Shown here: positions 51,701 to 61,388 of the stretch, piece by piece | Layout: each line of letters starts with the position of its first letter | Numbering within the stretch: position 1 is the first letter of the stretch | Source: Rhea pennata | Lineage: Eukaryota > Chordata > Aves > Rheiformes > Rheidae | Direction: 5' to 3' | Assembly: GCF_028389875.1 (NCBI RefSeq) | Contig: NC_084664.1 | Span: 115,947,966 to 116,011,965 of the forward strand | DNA length: 64,000 bases | Program-made: the position numbers and the translations under genes | The notes under the pieces: model-generated | Databases searched by the model: none | Told to the model about the DNA's origin: nothing | Seen by the model: only the letters and a program-made list of their open reading frames with translations

Positions 51701-54498
51701 AACAATACTATGAAATGTGTTCCATGCCTGAGACTAAAATGTAATAGGAATGGTTTTAGTATGTATCTCTTCACTTGTTGGTTTCTGAGCAAATTTATAA
51801 CAGTTGCTTGGCAATGTGGTGTTATACCTAAGCAGAGAGTTTGCCCACTACGGCAAACTAGATGAATGTTGCTCAGCTGCTTGCTAATGTTCTATGCCTG
51901 GTAGCTTGCTTTACTGTAACAGTGAGTGTTTATGGTTAAGCACTCAAGAAATGCCGCAGTACGTATGTGCAGTAATAATTCTGTTATGTGATCATGTAAC
52001 TAGACCGTTGTGATGGTCTAATTACCGTTAGATGGTAATGTCTCTTACCATGTCTCTTACATCACCAATTAGATGGTGATGTCTCTTTTTCTCTAGTACT
52101 ACGTGCAACTTGTCTGTAGTCCAAGTTAAGTAGCTACTCTGTGAAGAGCATGTAATATGCAAATGCTATCCGCTGCTTAAATACATCCCAAGATAAGTAG
52201 CCAAATGTGCCATGTGGGCTGTATACAGCATAGTTCAGTGAAGTCAGTGCTACGTTGCTAGTTGAAAAGGGAAAATACACATTAGAAAATCTTATTAGTG
52301 ACTAAAAGTTCTTCTCAAAATTCAGTAGTTAACCATCATCCATTCAAAGCAGATACAAGAAAAATAAAAATCTCTAAACTTAAAGAAAATATGCTTCTAG
52401 AATAATAGTCTGGTTTGTGATGTACAGATGGTTAGGTTAAAGGTGAAAAGTATAAGCCTTACTGTTTCATGACTTCCGTGCTAGCTATTCTGTGTTTATA
52501 GTAAGATAGCTTTAGTTCATGTTGTAAACAGTGTTTTAATTACAAGGAAAGGAGTATAGTCAGACAGTACAGTAATTCAGAAAGTAGAAGCTTCTACTCT
52601 TGAACTGAGAGCTCAGTTTTGTTTAAGAAGTATGTGGAGAGAGGTTTTGAGGGGTTTTGGTTCTTGTTTTAAACTGACTTATTTCAGGTATTTTAATAGA
52701 CTAGTGGAGAATTACTGAGGAGGTTTTGAAAGGTGCTTGAGCAAAATAAACTTTGCACTGACATAAAGCATAGCCTTAGACAAGGATCTTTATATTTCCT
52801 GAGTGAGATCAAATTGTGGAAATCTTTTGATCGTATCTGGGATAATATCATAGATTGTTCCTGAGAGATTGCTATTCTAACTGAGAATGAATAACAAAGA
52901 CAAATTGTGTAGGGGTAGAGTTCTTTTGCGGTGTACTGTTTATCCATTCTTAATGCTCAGCTTGGCAATAAATATTAAAATGGATTTTAAGTGCATGCTG
53001 TATATTGCATCATAAAGTATTATAGCTACTGTAAGTGCAGCAAGGAGCAAGATGATGAGCTACTGCTAGGTACTATATATAAAGTTTGCAAAACAGCTGT
53101 CTGCCTACAAAGGAAAAGTCAGCATAGTCCAGGTATCTTGGCTGAGCTGTGCTGAGATTGATTGTGTCATCCTCTAGACTGCTGCTTCATTAGCTGACTG
53201 CAACTGCGAGAAGGTTGCAGAGGTGATACCTAGCTCTGGGCAAAGGGTCCAGACAGCTTTGCCCAGAGCTGTCGCCAGCCTTGATAGCAGCTGTTGAAAT
53301 GCAGAGAGGCAGCAGTGCATGTTTAGGGAACAGGGAAAGTAGTGGCAGCTGGAGAGAACAGGTTGAAGGTGATGGCATGATGACCTAAGTTGGGCTAGGT
53401 CCGTATTTTCCAAGTTGCCACCTTGGGATTGTTGGGTCAGTCTGCCGTATGCCGGCTGGTTGAGGTAGGTGAGAGGGGGCCTGCGTCTGTATGCCTCGAG
53501 TGCACTGCAAAAACATCCTTGCTCGCTGAATAAATGTCATGAGTTGTTAACAAGCACGGTGTCAAGCAGGGCAAAATGTAATTCTCTATTTTTTTTAATT
53601 ACTGAAATTAACAGAATATGGCTCTAATTTCTGCTGCTACCATTTCTCCCCCTCCCTGAACATGAAGCTTGATTTGTGTTCTTATTAACTTTGTCCTATA
53701 AATGACCTTGCAAGAGAGTGATTCTAGAGGCTAAGTGAAACAATGTCTATATTTTCTGAAGCTCCAGGCTAAGTTTTATTAATGTAATGTCTAAGATCTT
53801 TGAAGTTGTGACTTTACCAGGAAAATCATAATCTCCAAACCTTTATTCATAATGGGTATGACTTCCAGGGGGAACAGAATACCTGCTGTGCTAATTATTT
53901 CAATTATCAGCTACTACTAAAACACGTAATGGATTTTTTCTGCTTCCACAGGTAAAAGGCATGACATTATGGAACTTAACTCTGATGTTGTGAACTTGAT
54001 CTCCCATGCTACACAGGAGAGATTACGAGGGCTTCTAGAAAAGCTAACTGTAATTGCTCAGCACAGAGTATCAACCCATAAGGTAAAGGAAATCATTATG
54101 CAAGCTTTGCACCAAAGTTTTCCTGCTTTGCAGCCTTGAAGAAAAACTTCTGTGAATTGGCACATCATATGTAATATGTACTTTTCAATATCTACCAAAA
54201 GGTGGTTTTGTCACTGCAGCCTGTAGCCCCTAACTACAGCTACTGCTTATTTTCCTTTTGACTTGTTAGGCGCTTTTAAAACCTGGAATACAAGTAAATG
54301 GATACCTTTCTCCTGTTTCATAGAAATGTTGATTTCAATGCAAAATCCCTGTCACCTAGTAGACATAGAGCTGTTTCTGAATGCTCTATGTTGACTAAGG
54401 ACTGGCATTTTCTTTATGCATTTACTTTTAGTAGAGCTGCAGTATTGGCTCAGTAGAAAGCCTTGGAAACTGAGAGAGTCCTCACTTTCAGTATCAAA

Positions 54499-54530
<32 letters not shown>

Positions 54531-57500
54531 TTTTTTGAGAGTTGGAAGTTAGAAGTTGTCAACAGTGTGAGTTAGTTATTTACAGAAACTTTATCCATAC
54601 TTGCAATATAACAAGAGCAACTGATGGGGTAGGAGTCTAACTCTTGAACAGATTTTTTTATAGCCTTTTAAATATAGGAGAAGTAACATTTTCTGTTCTT
54701 CAGTATTAGGAAACCTCCAAGTGCTTATAGTGATGTCTGGGGCAGCTGGAGTCTGGGGAAGACATGGGAAGAAAAAAGTGCAATACAGAAAAAGCATACA
54801 ATTTTATATATAAAGTCTGGAAACTTGTATATATTCTATGTCATCTCCCCAAAGTGCGAGATCAGATAAAGCTCATGAAATGAAGTGTAAGCCGCAGTCT
54901 TGAGGAACTGCTAGGGCTTAGCATCTTGCAAATGTCAAAGACAGCAAGGGGGTATTTTTGGACAGTGGACTTTTGATATGACTGATTGCTTTAGTTCAAT
55001 GAGAAAGAAATAACTGATAGATTTTTGGACTGACTGATGTGCCAGAAGCAAAGATGGGAAGATTGTAAGGCTGCAGCAATGCAGCAAACTCTTTTCCTAT
55101 TTTCTCAAAACAAACAAACAAAAAGATCTGTAATGGTTGAAAATGTGTATAATATTTTATAGTACTTACCTTTACAGTAGGAGGATAGTATTACATCATA
55201 GAAGAGTGTCCTACAGGACTGCACTTTCAAGAAATCCCATATGAATAATGTGTGTGAAAATTTTTTTCTTTCATTTTCAGTGGATTCCAGATTAAGTTTA
55301 GTTCAGTTAAATTAAAAAGGATTTTTTTTAAACTGTCAACTACACAAGTTCAGTGTTCACACATACAAGTATAAGTGTACTCGCTGTATTGTGGCTATTT
55401 GCTTCATCTATCAATAACTTAAATTCTGTACTTGATTACATTTGCATAACTTCAGTTTTCACTGGGATTGCATTGTTGTAGCTGGAAACAGTTTGGTGTT
55501 ATAAAAAAGTTGTTATATGAACAAAATCTGAATCCAACTTGCTCCCTCTGTTATGACTATGAGTTATAAACGGATGTAAAACAGTTTTTTTTCAATCTAA
55601 GTGATTACATTGCTAAATGATCATGAAGAATAGGTCTATTGGGTAGATATGTCAAAATATAACTGCAGGTATTCTTTTCTTAAAGATCTGATTTTGGATA
55701 TCTTCAGCTGTTGTTAATGAGCTGAAATAGTGTCGTGAACACTCATTATCATGTATGATACTGCTTATGATACTGTGTTGGGAAGCTTCTGGTTGGGTTG
55801 CTGGCATTCCTAATTGGCACAGGATTTTGATTTGATTTTAAAAATGTAAGTATTTAACTCTGACTTCTGGCATTCCAAAGTGAAACATTTTTCAACTTTA
55901 AAAAATAATTTTCTGGTAGTATAGCTTTCTTTGTCCCTTTATAAGGATTGCAGTATGGGGGTGGATTATAAACTGCAGCTTCAAAACAAATTGTACTAAT
56001 ATATTGAGATTGATTCATGTAGTAGTATGTTTTATGGGTAGCAGTAGAAAATCTAGAGCAATAATGTGGTGGAGGAAAGGTGTGGTATTGAACTCTTCTG
56101 CAGGACCACAGACTCTCTGGGAAGGACAGCCTCCCTGGTCACACATGTGGTGTGATCTGAGCCACTGTTGGTGAGATAGGACAATGTGGTGCTCATTGAA
56201 AAGGACCAAAGCTCATATAGGAAGAGAGAGTGATTCTGTGCTTTGGCTGGGTTGTGAGATTTTACCTTGTGAGATGTCAGCATCCCACAGCATGGCTTCT
56301 ACTCTCCTTGCTGCTTTTAAAAGTGGATTTCTGGGTGTGGAAAGAAGAGTCTGGATATAGTTTATTTGAAAAGTAGGAAACTGAAGTAATTGATGGTTTG
56401 TATGCTTAAAATATATCCATACAATATACTGTTTTTACTCCAGAATAGTTGCATCTCACAATTACTTTGTTAACGCAGATTGTGAGATTGGTGTAGCGTA
56501 GGAGAAGAAAGGTCTTATAAATAGCTCAATAAAAGAGGAACTCATAAAGTAAGAGAGAAAGGAAAAGACCCAAGAATGTGAGCTAGAAGAGGGTGCTGCA
56601 AACAGGAGGTACCAAAGTGACTCTCCTAGAATGGACTTACTGCCTTGCTTTGCCTAATGTCCTTTTGCCATTGCATGACTTTTTAAACTTGTTTCACCTT
56701 CAGCAGCAGTAGTAAAAATTAGCTTTTGTTGCCTGTGGGCTATATCTAAGATCTTTCCTTTCTCTGCCTCCCTTTCAGCTATATAAAATAAAATTAGTGC
56801 TCAGTCAGACTTTCCAATGAGGCTGAAATAATAGCACAAATCAGTAGTTTATACTAAAATGATCTTAGTCGTCTTTAATACATGCCTGTTCAATTATTAT
56901 TGGAACTAATCACTGGAGTTCACTGGCACAGCTTTGAGCTGGGGGTTGGACCAGATGACTTCCACGGATCTCCTTTCAGTGTAATTTATTCTATGATTTG
57001 AAATCATTCACTAAACAGTATGTAATGCATCATCTCACTATCTCTATCCCCTTCCACTAAAGGCATTTTAGCTAGTTCTAAGACAACAAACAAATAACAC
57101 CCTCCCAGCAAACAAATAAGCAACCTGCCTGTCTTTTGGGATGAGATTTAATTCAAATTCTGGAATAAATGGCTGAAACTAGAACATTGAACTGTACAAA
57201 TTTACAGTTTCAGATCTTAATTTTTCTTCACTTTTCCTCATACCCTTTTCTGTTTGGATGTGAGGGTCTCCTATTTTCAATCCCTCTTTTCTGCTTAACA
57301 GCCTGTCTAGTAGAGTCTTGTACGTATGTGTGTTGGATGTGAACGTGCTATTTAAAACAAAAGATTTTAGACTTGAGTAAGAGCAATGTTACAGTTTATC
57401 AGAATCTAGTTCTACTGTCTATTATGTTATTTATTCAATAACCACTGACTAGATAACAGACCTCAGGAAACATGGCTCATTGGAGAGGAGATATGTAAAT

Positions 57501-58842
57501 GGATACCTACCATCTGAAGTTTTTCAGCTTTTAGAAGATAATGCTATATTATTTGAATTGATCTCACTGAGTTTGTTTGACTCAGTGTAGCTTTAGTGAT
57601 GTACATAGAAGCTTGCTTGTCTGTAACAAAGATCTCTTTCTAGGGGAGTGATAAGTACATCGTATCTAGTGACACTAGAGCACAGCTGAAATTTCTTGAA
57701 AAGCTTGATCACCTAGAAAAGCAAAGAAAGGATGAAGAGGAACGTGAAATATTGCTGCGAGCAGCCAAGGTAAAAACTTCTTGCATTCCAAGAAAGTAGT
57801 AGTGTTCTTCGAGCATCTGCTGGTTTCTCCTATTTCTGCTTTAAATAAAGTAACTACTAACTTTGCAACTAAATTTTTGATAATTAGGATAGCTCAGGCC
57901 ATACAGAAAAGGCTTTGAGTTTTTTACATTCCTTTAAAGATGACAAGAGCTCTTTCAAATGAGTGGTAGGAGTGATATCTTCTGAGATCATTCCTACTGG
58001 TCAAGGTGAAACAAAAGTCTATTAACATAGTCTTAAATTTTCTTTCTGTCTCTTTATTTCTGGTACTAAGACAGTTATGTCTCTGTCCTTATCTGTGCAT
58101 GGCATTGTTCCAAAAATATGGGTTTACTGTGCCTGTTAAAGTTGGAGTCTCATGAGATTCAAGGCCCTGTTACAGATATTTGTTTATACTGAGATCAGAG
58201 AGCTAACCTACTTCTGTCTGGTAGCCTAGCCCTTGAGAATCCCTGCTCTAGCCACTGTTGGTGTAAGCATCCTTCTTCCCCCTTCTCTCCCTTCAAAAAC
58301 AGAAAAGAAGCCTCAGTAAATGTTGCTCCATGAGATGCAACTTGATCATTTTCTGTTTGCTTTACAGTTTTTTGTTTTGCTTTCGTGTTGAATTCTGGAG
58401 TCACTTGGGCAGAAGGGTAATCTAGACCTGAAAGAATCCTGTTGTACTTGCACAAGAACAACTTCTTTTCTGAACTTCCTGTCCCTTTTAAGTGTCTGCT
58501 ACTGACATGAACAACATCATGCCTAGACTGGACCTGACTGACAGCGTTAGCATCATTTTCAGCTTAATCTTGCTTCAGGCTATAACAGAGGCAGCCGGCC
58601 CAGATGAGGAGAGCGGGTGTACGTGTGTGTGGTGAGGGGGAGGGGAGCCAGTCTGGATTGAGGCATTCACCCCTGGAGCTAAATCTTTCAATCGTGAGAG
58701 AAAATTGTCATTTACTAAATATTTAATGAACACTATGGTGTTTGGATGCTAGTAATTTCTATTCTTTTTTTTTCCTCGTTGGTAGAGTCGCTCCAATAAA
58801 GAAGATCCAGAGCAACTGCGTTTAAAGCAGAAAGCAAAAGAG
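15454..58842 (+). CDS. TAF4B: TAF4B, TFIID subunit 4b (13 coding exons; 3' end beyond window)
   Basis: Encodes the TAF4 paralogue of TFIID, a nuclear core-promoter recognition subunit that pairs with TAF12 and is enriched in gonads in mammals. Exons: 15454-15757, 26102-26250, 26993-27097, 31373-31540, 31638-31760, 34047-34136, 38246-38824, 44482-44617, 45228-45333, 50947-51119, 53952-54082, 57644-57769 and 58786-58842. All have AG/GT borders with matching phases and join to 2247 nt, or 749 codons, without a stop. Domains: Pro/Ala-rich N-terminus (1-101), Thr/Ser/Gln-rich segment (102-242), TAFH/NHR1 (about 243-335), low-complexity linker with repeats (about 336-506), and TAF4 C-terminal histone-fold and coiled-coil region (from about 588). 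About 90 C-terminal residues of the family are absent from the window. The expected total near 840 residues fits TAF4b rather than the longer TAF4, and the PSMA8 neighbour agrees. Confidence 0.95.
15764..15786 (+). other. predicted G-quadruplex motif beside the intron 1 donor
   Basis: Five runs of three or four G separated by one or two C lie on the sense strand, beginning 6 bases after the GT of the exon 1 donor. This satisfies the usual G3+ with short loops pattern. It could form in the nascent RNA or non-template DNA; formation is not shown by sequence alone. Confidence 0.55.
18504..18528. repeat. TG-rich dinucleotide repeat
   Basis: Alternating TG/CG/CA purine-pyrimidine run of about 25 bases in TAF4B intron 1. 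Confidence 0.85.
19323..19343. repeat. A21 homopolymer
   Basis: Twenty-one consecutive A in intron 1. Confidence 0.9.
22245..22264. repeat. T20 homopolymer
   Basis: Twenty consecutive T in intron 1. Confidence 0.9.
26102..26250 (+). CDS. TAF4B: TAF4B exon 2 (residues 102-151)
   Basis: Acceptor CCAACAG, donor GTAACT. It reads GTVLIRSGNGQLMLVSQQAI, ARAQSQPQ and on to AVRICAVQ. GTVL.RS..GQLMLVSQQA.ARAQ is a TAF4/TAF4b signature just after the N-terminal Pro-rich region. Phase 1 in, phase 0 out. Confidence 0.95.
26251..26992 (+). other. TAF4B intron 2
   Basis: 742 bases with an A19 tract at 26322-26340. Nothing else recognised. Confidence 0.85.
26322..26340. repeat. A19 homopolymer
   Basis: Nineteen consecutive A in intron 2, 72 bases after exon 2. 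Confidence 0.9.
26993..27097 (+). CDS. TAF4B: TAF4B exon 3 (residues 152-186)
   Basis: Acceptor TTTGAAG, donor GTAGGT. It encodes 35 codons, NSGTQLLKKVTATPVKISQT then TNSVASTVQPLAVIQ. Polar Thr/Val/Ser-rich activator-type sequence without a folded domain. Phase 0/0. Confidence 0.92.
30477..30543. repeat. mixed TG/TA microsatellite
   Basis: About 67 bases of alternating purine-pyrimidine TG, TA and CA steps with internal inverted symmetry, in intron 3. Confidence 0.9.
31117..31134. repeat. C18 homopolymer
   Basis: Eighteen consecutive C in intron 3, 238 bases before exon 4. Confidence 0.9.
31373..31540 (+). CDS. TAF4B: TAF4B exon 4 (residues 187-242)
   Basis: Acceptor CCTTTTAG, donor GTAAGA. 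It has 56 codons beginning PAAATASVTTVTAVKPSSTG and ending TVAQTNTSA. Low-complexity Thr/Pro/Ser/Ala-rich linker leading into the TAFH domain. It is separated from exon 5 by a very short intron of 97 bases. Phase 0/0. Confidence 0.93.
31638..31760 (+). CDS. TAF4B: TAF4B exon 5, first part of TAFH domain (residues 243-283)
   Basis: Reads EMLENVKKCRNFLATLIKLA then SSGPQAPEMGQNVKTLVQNLL. This is the start of the TAFH (NHR1) helical domain shared by TAF4, TAF4b and the ETO/MTG proteins, which binds hydrophobic motifs in transcription factors. Acceptor GCACTAG, donor GTGAGA. Phase 0/0. It is among the best-conserved exons of the gene. Confidence 0.97.
31761..34046 (+). other. TAF4B intron 5
   Basis: About 2.3 kb of AT-rich sequence with no recognised gene or repeat, apart from a perfect 8-bp stem with an 8-base loop at 31891-31914. 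Confidence 0.85.
34047..34136 (+). CDS. TAF4B: TAF4B exon 6, middle of TAFH domain (residues 284-313)
   Basis: Thirty codons reading EAKIEPEEFTKKLYIELKSS then PQPYLVPFLK. The pattern I..EEFT.KLY.ELKS.PQPYLVPFLK is diagnostic for TAF4-family TAFH. Acceptor TTCTTAG, donor GTAAGT. Phase 0/0. Confidence 0.97.
34137..38245 (+). other. TAF4B intron 6
   Basis: About 4.1 kb, AT-rich, no recognised gene, RNA or transposon. Confidence 0.85.
38246..38824 (+). CDS. TAF4B: TAF4B exon 7, end of TAFH plus repeat-bearing linker (residues 314-506)
   Basis: Begins KSMLALRQLMPDAQSFIQQC, which closes the TAFH domain. About 170 residues rich in Ser, Thr, Val, Ala and Pro follow. They carry about six degenerate units of roughly 16 residues ending in KP (for example VLSSASVTASLQAVKP and VFTSAVATSSLQPVKP) between about residues 343 and 468. 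The exon then resumes conserved sequence, PVIGTPISIKISQPNSI to QQVVKVKQL. Acceptor TCCTCTAG, donor GTAAGA at 38825. Phase 0/0. It is the largest exon found. Confidence 0.95.
38825..44481 (+). other. TAF4B intron 7
   Basis: About 5.7 kb with a T14 tract at 40177-40190. Open frames near 40245-40865 on both strands are chance-like; no domain recognised. Confidence 0.85.
44482..44617 (+). CDS. TAF4B: TAF4B exon 8 (residues 507-551)
   Basis: Reads VVQQPSGTIVKQVSTLPQPS through TLTFQTSSEKRMPLNTLVQT to NRFPA. It follows KVKQL of exon 7 as in the family (VKQLVVQQPSG). Acceptor CTTTCAG, donor GTACAA. Phase 0 in, phase 1 out. Confidence 0.93.
44618..45227 (+). other. TAF4B intron 8
   Basis: 610 bases, no recognised element beyond the T- and G-rich acceptor tract. 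Confidence 0.85.
45228..45333 (+). CDS. TAF4B: TAF4B exon 9 (residues 552-586)
   Basis: After completing a Gly codon it reads SILKQINLPGNKILSLQASP then VQKNKIKENGTSSF. The ILKQI.LPGNKILSLQASP motif is highly conserved in TAF4 and TAF4b, just before the C-terminal domain. Acceptor GGTTTAG, donor GTAAAA. Phase 1 in, phase 2 out. Confidence 0.95.
45636..45742. repeat. A/T-only rich stretch
   Basis: About 100 bases almost entirely A and T with repeated TAATATAT-type units, in intron 9. Confidence 0.85.
49007..49062. repeat. nested palindromes built on TGTGAATAT
   Basis: A perfect 24-base palindrome (49007-49030; half site ATTGTGAATATA) is followed by a 9-bp inverted repeat with a 6-base loop (arms 49031-49039 and 49046-49054) and an AT run. 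Three TGTGAATAT-type arms occur within 56 bases. Confidence 0.9.
49430..49510 (+). mobile_element. CR1 LINE 3' end fragment
   Basis: Contains GAGGTTGGACTAGATGATCT, then CCAGAGGTCCCTTCCAACCT, and ends with ATTCTATGATTCT. This is the hallmark 3' terminus and octamer tail of chicken-repeat-1 retrotransposons. It is heavily 5'-truncated, as most avian CR1 copies are. It lies in the sense orientation in intron 9. Confidence 0.93.
49745..49796. repeat. T-rich tract with G interruptions
   Basis: About 52 bases of T runs broken by G or GG, in intron 9. Confidence 0.9.
50947..51119 (+). CDS. TAF4B: TAF4B exon 10, histone-fold start (residues 587-644)
   Basis: Reads KDEDDINDVTSMAGVNLNEE, NACILATNNELIGTVMHSCA, then DEPFLSSEALQKMILNI. 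DDINDV..MAGVNL.EE...ILAT marks the start of the TAF4 C-terminal domain, whose histone fold pairs with TAF12 inside TFIID. Acceptor CCCTTTAG, donor GTGAGA. Phase 2 in, phase 1 out. Confidence 0.97.
51120..53951 (+). other. TAF4B intron 10
   Basis: About 2.8 kb. Includes three tandem short hairpins at 52001-52082. A 118-codon frame at 51509-51865 (+) has no recognisable domain. Confidence 0.85.
52001..52082 (+). repeat. three tandem hairpins with co-varying stems
   Basis: Stem/loop units: TAGACC/GGTCTA (52001-52020), ATTACC/GGTAAT (52021-52039) and ACATCACC/GGTGATGT (52059-52082). The loops are related (GTTGTGAT, GTTAGAT, AATTAGAT). Copies 2 and 3 are also followed by ATGTCTCTT-like sequence. 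Outer stem bases differ between copies but stay paired. Function unknown. Confidence 0.7.
53952..54082 (+). CDS. TAF4B: TAF4B exon 11 (residues 645-688)
   Basis: Completes a Gly codon, then KRHDIMELNSDVVNLISHAT and QERLRGLLEKLTVIAQHRVS to THK. A conserved helical segment of the TAF4 C-terminal domain (NLIS.ATQERLR.LLEKL). Acceptor TTCCACAG, donor GTAAAG. Phase 1 in, phase 0 out. Confidence 0.97.
54499..54536. repeat. (CT)12 followed by a T run
   Basis: CT dinucleotide repeat followed by about 14 T, in intron 11. Confidence 0.9.
56928..57000 (+). mobile_element. older CR1 LINE 3' end fragment
   Basis: GGGGGTTGGACCAGATGACT, then CTCCTTTCAGTGTAATTTAT and TTCTATGATTTG, align with the CR1 3' end with more substitutions than the copy at 49.4 kb. 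It is 5'-truncated, in the sense orientation, in intron 11. Confidence 0.82.
57644..57769 (+). CDS. TAF4B: TAF4B exon 12 (residues 689-730)
   Basis: Reads GSDKYIVSSDTRAQLKFLEK, LDHLEKQRKDEEEREILL then RAAK. A charged, heptad-compatible stretch forming the coiled-coil part of the TAF4 C-terminal domain. Acceptor CTTTCTAG, donor GTAAAA. Phase 0/0. Confidence 0.97.
57770..58785 (+). other. TAF4B intron 12
   Basis: About 1 kb, no recognised element. Confidence 0.85.
58786..58842 (+). CDS. TAF4B: TAF4B exon 13 (residues 731-749)
   Basis: Nineteen codons, SRSNKEDPEQLRLKQKAKE, identical in pattern to the TAF4-family segment following the coiled coil. Acceptor GTTGGTAG, donor GTAAGA. The next family segment, beginning QQLELAQI.HRDANLTALAA, was not found in the remaining 5.1 kb, so the gene continues past the window. 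Confidence 0.96.
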
Positions 58843-59629
58843 GTAAGACTTTCAAGTTACCATGCCTGCCTTTGTGTGTTGAGAAGGTTGGCAGCCCTGT
58901 CCTGGCAATTAGGTCAGGGTTTATTTTGCTGTTGCATACCATTTGCAGAGGCCTTGGGGAAGGACAGGAACTGCTGCAGGCAAGGGCAGTACTTCAAATG
59001 AGGTCAATGAATTGAGGTCTCTTTTTAACATTTTATTTTCATAGTTTAGCCTGTCTAGAAATGGTTCTTTGTAAACTATAGCAGCATATTTGGTAGGAAT
59101 ATAATGTGGGATTAGAGAGGGGGGAGAGAAACTTTGAGATTTAGCATCTGGGACTGTACAATAGGCTACATTTTTCCAGGGTAATTGTTCGTTTTGTAAA
59201 TCTGATACTGCTTATAATTCTTTGGCTGGGAGGCGGTACTGGGATTTAGTTTTAAATGGAAAATGCCTCTGGCTTTTAATTTTCTGGGCCCAGCAGTTTT
59301 CTGTTCTGGAATGGAGCCCTTGTTTCACACAGTTCATGTTTAGCTGCAGGGGTTTTAGTTTATAGCTTAGACTGGTTAAGCTTTTACTCCCAGAGGCCTC
59401 TGCATAGCAACTGTAGAAATCAACAAATAAGTTCATTTATGTCTGCAGTCTCCTCTCAGTAGCTGACTTTTTACATTTCCCAATATCCATTTCCTGACTT
59501 TTCTAGCCTGAGAGAAAAAAGCTCCACTAATTGGAGCTTATTTTAATTGAGCCTTAATATTGGATCTCACTGGAGTTGCCCCCAGAGCTACTGGGAACAG
59601 AATGAAATGAAAGTACCTAAGGTTGAAGA

Positions 59630-59651
59630 TGTGTGTGTGTGTGTGTGTGTG
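59630..59651. repeat. (TG)11 microsatellite
   Basis: Perfect TG dinucleotide repeat in intron 13. Confidence 0.9.
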
Positions 59652-61360
59652 AAATTTTTCACTTGACCTACAGATTCTTTTCCCTGCTGAATAAATCATC
59701 AAGCCTGTTCACATTTCTGATTAAGGATCTGACAGCAGACGATAATAAAGACAATTGAGGTGTGAGACGTGTGATACAGAGCTGAAGAAATTGGTTTCTA
59801 TAGTTACTTGACTGATTTCATGCAATTTTTAAGGATCTTTGTGCTAAATGAGAATGATTTTCTGAGCAACCTTTTTCCTTAACTGTGCCTCTTGAACTAT
59901 GAAATTTGTTGTTGCTTAACATTGCTGCACTTGGCTCCTAGGTGCCAGCAGCAGCAGCAGGTTATTTATGAATGCTTTAAAGGCCCTTATTGTTTGGATT
60001 AATGTAGGAGCTGAGGCAAAACAAATGGAAATCCAGTAAAATAGTCGTAGAATCAATGCTCTGGATTTTCACCAGAGTAGAAGAAATTCATAAAATGAGA
60101 AAAGGAGGAACCTGCTTTACTATCTATATTTTAATTCATTTGTTTTCTTACAACTCTTTATTTTTCCATGCTTATAATTTGTGAGTACAGAAGTTGTGTT
60201 AAAGCCCTTCTCACTTTACCTCTGGGGTCATCAGGATCAGCAATCAGTGGATGAATGCTAATTTGCTTTGTTTCATAGGTGGTCTTACCTCTGTGTTTTT
60301 TTTCTTTTCTTTCCCCCAAGAGATTTTATTATATTAAAACACTGCAAACCTTTACATGATTCATTTGTGTAACTTCTCTCTTTTCCTTTGAACAATAGTA
60401 TATAGGAACTTGAAAAATACTAGATATTTAGAATAGAAATTAGGTATGGGGTTTTTTTCTTTTCCTTTCTTTAAACTGCTTAATACTGTTAGTGAGGTCT
60501 CTTTAAAAGTGGCTTACAGGTTTGCAAATACAGAGCCAACAGTGGAGAAGGATGAGTTTAGTGCTTAGCGTTCTATTAAATTCTTGAGTTCACATCCTTT
60601 AGTACATCTTATCTTTTGCCAGATTAACACAGCTTTCATTGCACTTGTCCTGCATTTCCATCAATTCCTTACTGCTCCCTGAGTGTGTCCAACTGCTTCA
60701 TTAAAAGAAAACGAAACAGATTTGCCCCTTTGGATAATACAGATATTTGTATTGGTATGCATTGGCCTCTGTTCTATTGTTTTGCTCTCCTAAGAATGAG
60801 GTAACCAGCACTTCAAAATTTCAGTTACAGCACATGGAACCAACCTTATGTGCCATGGATTTTCTTCTGTAAGTAATGTGCCCAAATGCAGCTGGTTGGT
60901 TTTGACACTTTATTGACAGTTTGGAGATAAATGATCAGCTCACATTTACATAAAAATGCAAACACAAGTAGAGCCTGGAAATGAGAGCAAAGTAAAAATC
61001 AGCAAATATCCTAAGGCTGAAACTGGTAACTCAGAAGCACAGTGTACCCTGGGATGAAAGTCGGAAGAGGCTTACTATTGTCTTGTCAAGTTGTAAGTGT
61101 AGCCTGCTCCTAAGAAGCCAAACTGCTGGGGAATTTTGATACCTCTGTCAGCTGGAGTTGGATCACTTCCTGATCATTCTAGTTGAATATTGGAAAGACT
61201 AACGTAATTTTGTCTCTTTGTAGTTCTTTAAGAAAAGAATATAGGTCTTTCTTCTTCTAAGCTGGCTTTTATGTGTTAATGGAGACCTGCTGGAAGAAGG
61301 GAGAGGGTGAGGCCCTGGAGATCTTGAGCATGTTCTCTACCAACATTTCCCAAAATGCAG

Positions 61361-61388
61361 ATAAGTATTCATAACAATGAATACTTAT
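61361..61388. repeat. perfect 12-bp inverted repeat with AACA loop
   Basis: Arms ATAAGTATTCAT and ATGAATACTTAT are exact reverse complements around a 4-base loop, in intron 13. No transposon or known RNA class was recognised. Confidence 0.85.

Larger units (their letters stand above)
54083..57643 (+). other. TAF4B intron 11
   Basis: About 3.6 kb with a CT/T tract (54499-54536) and a CR1 tail (56928-57000). No coding exon recognised. Confidence 0.85.

Noticed and set aside
51509-51865. 118-codon sense frame in intron 10, Cys-rich
   Set aside because: No spaced Cys/His finger pattern, no splice sites in phase with TAF4B; chance frame.
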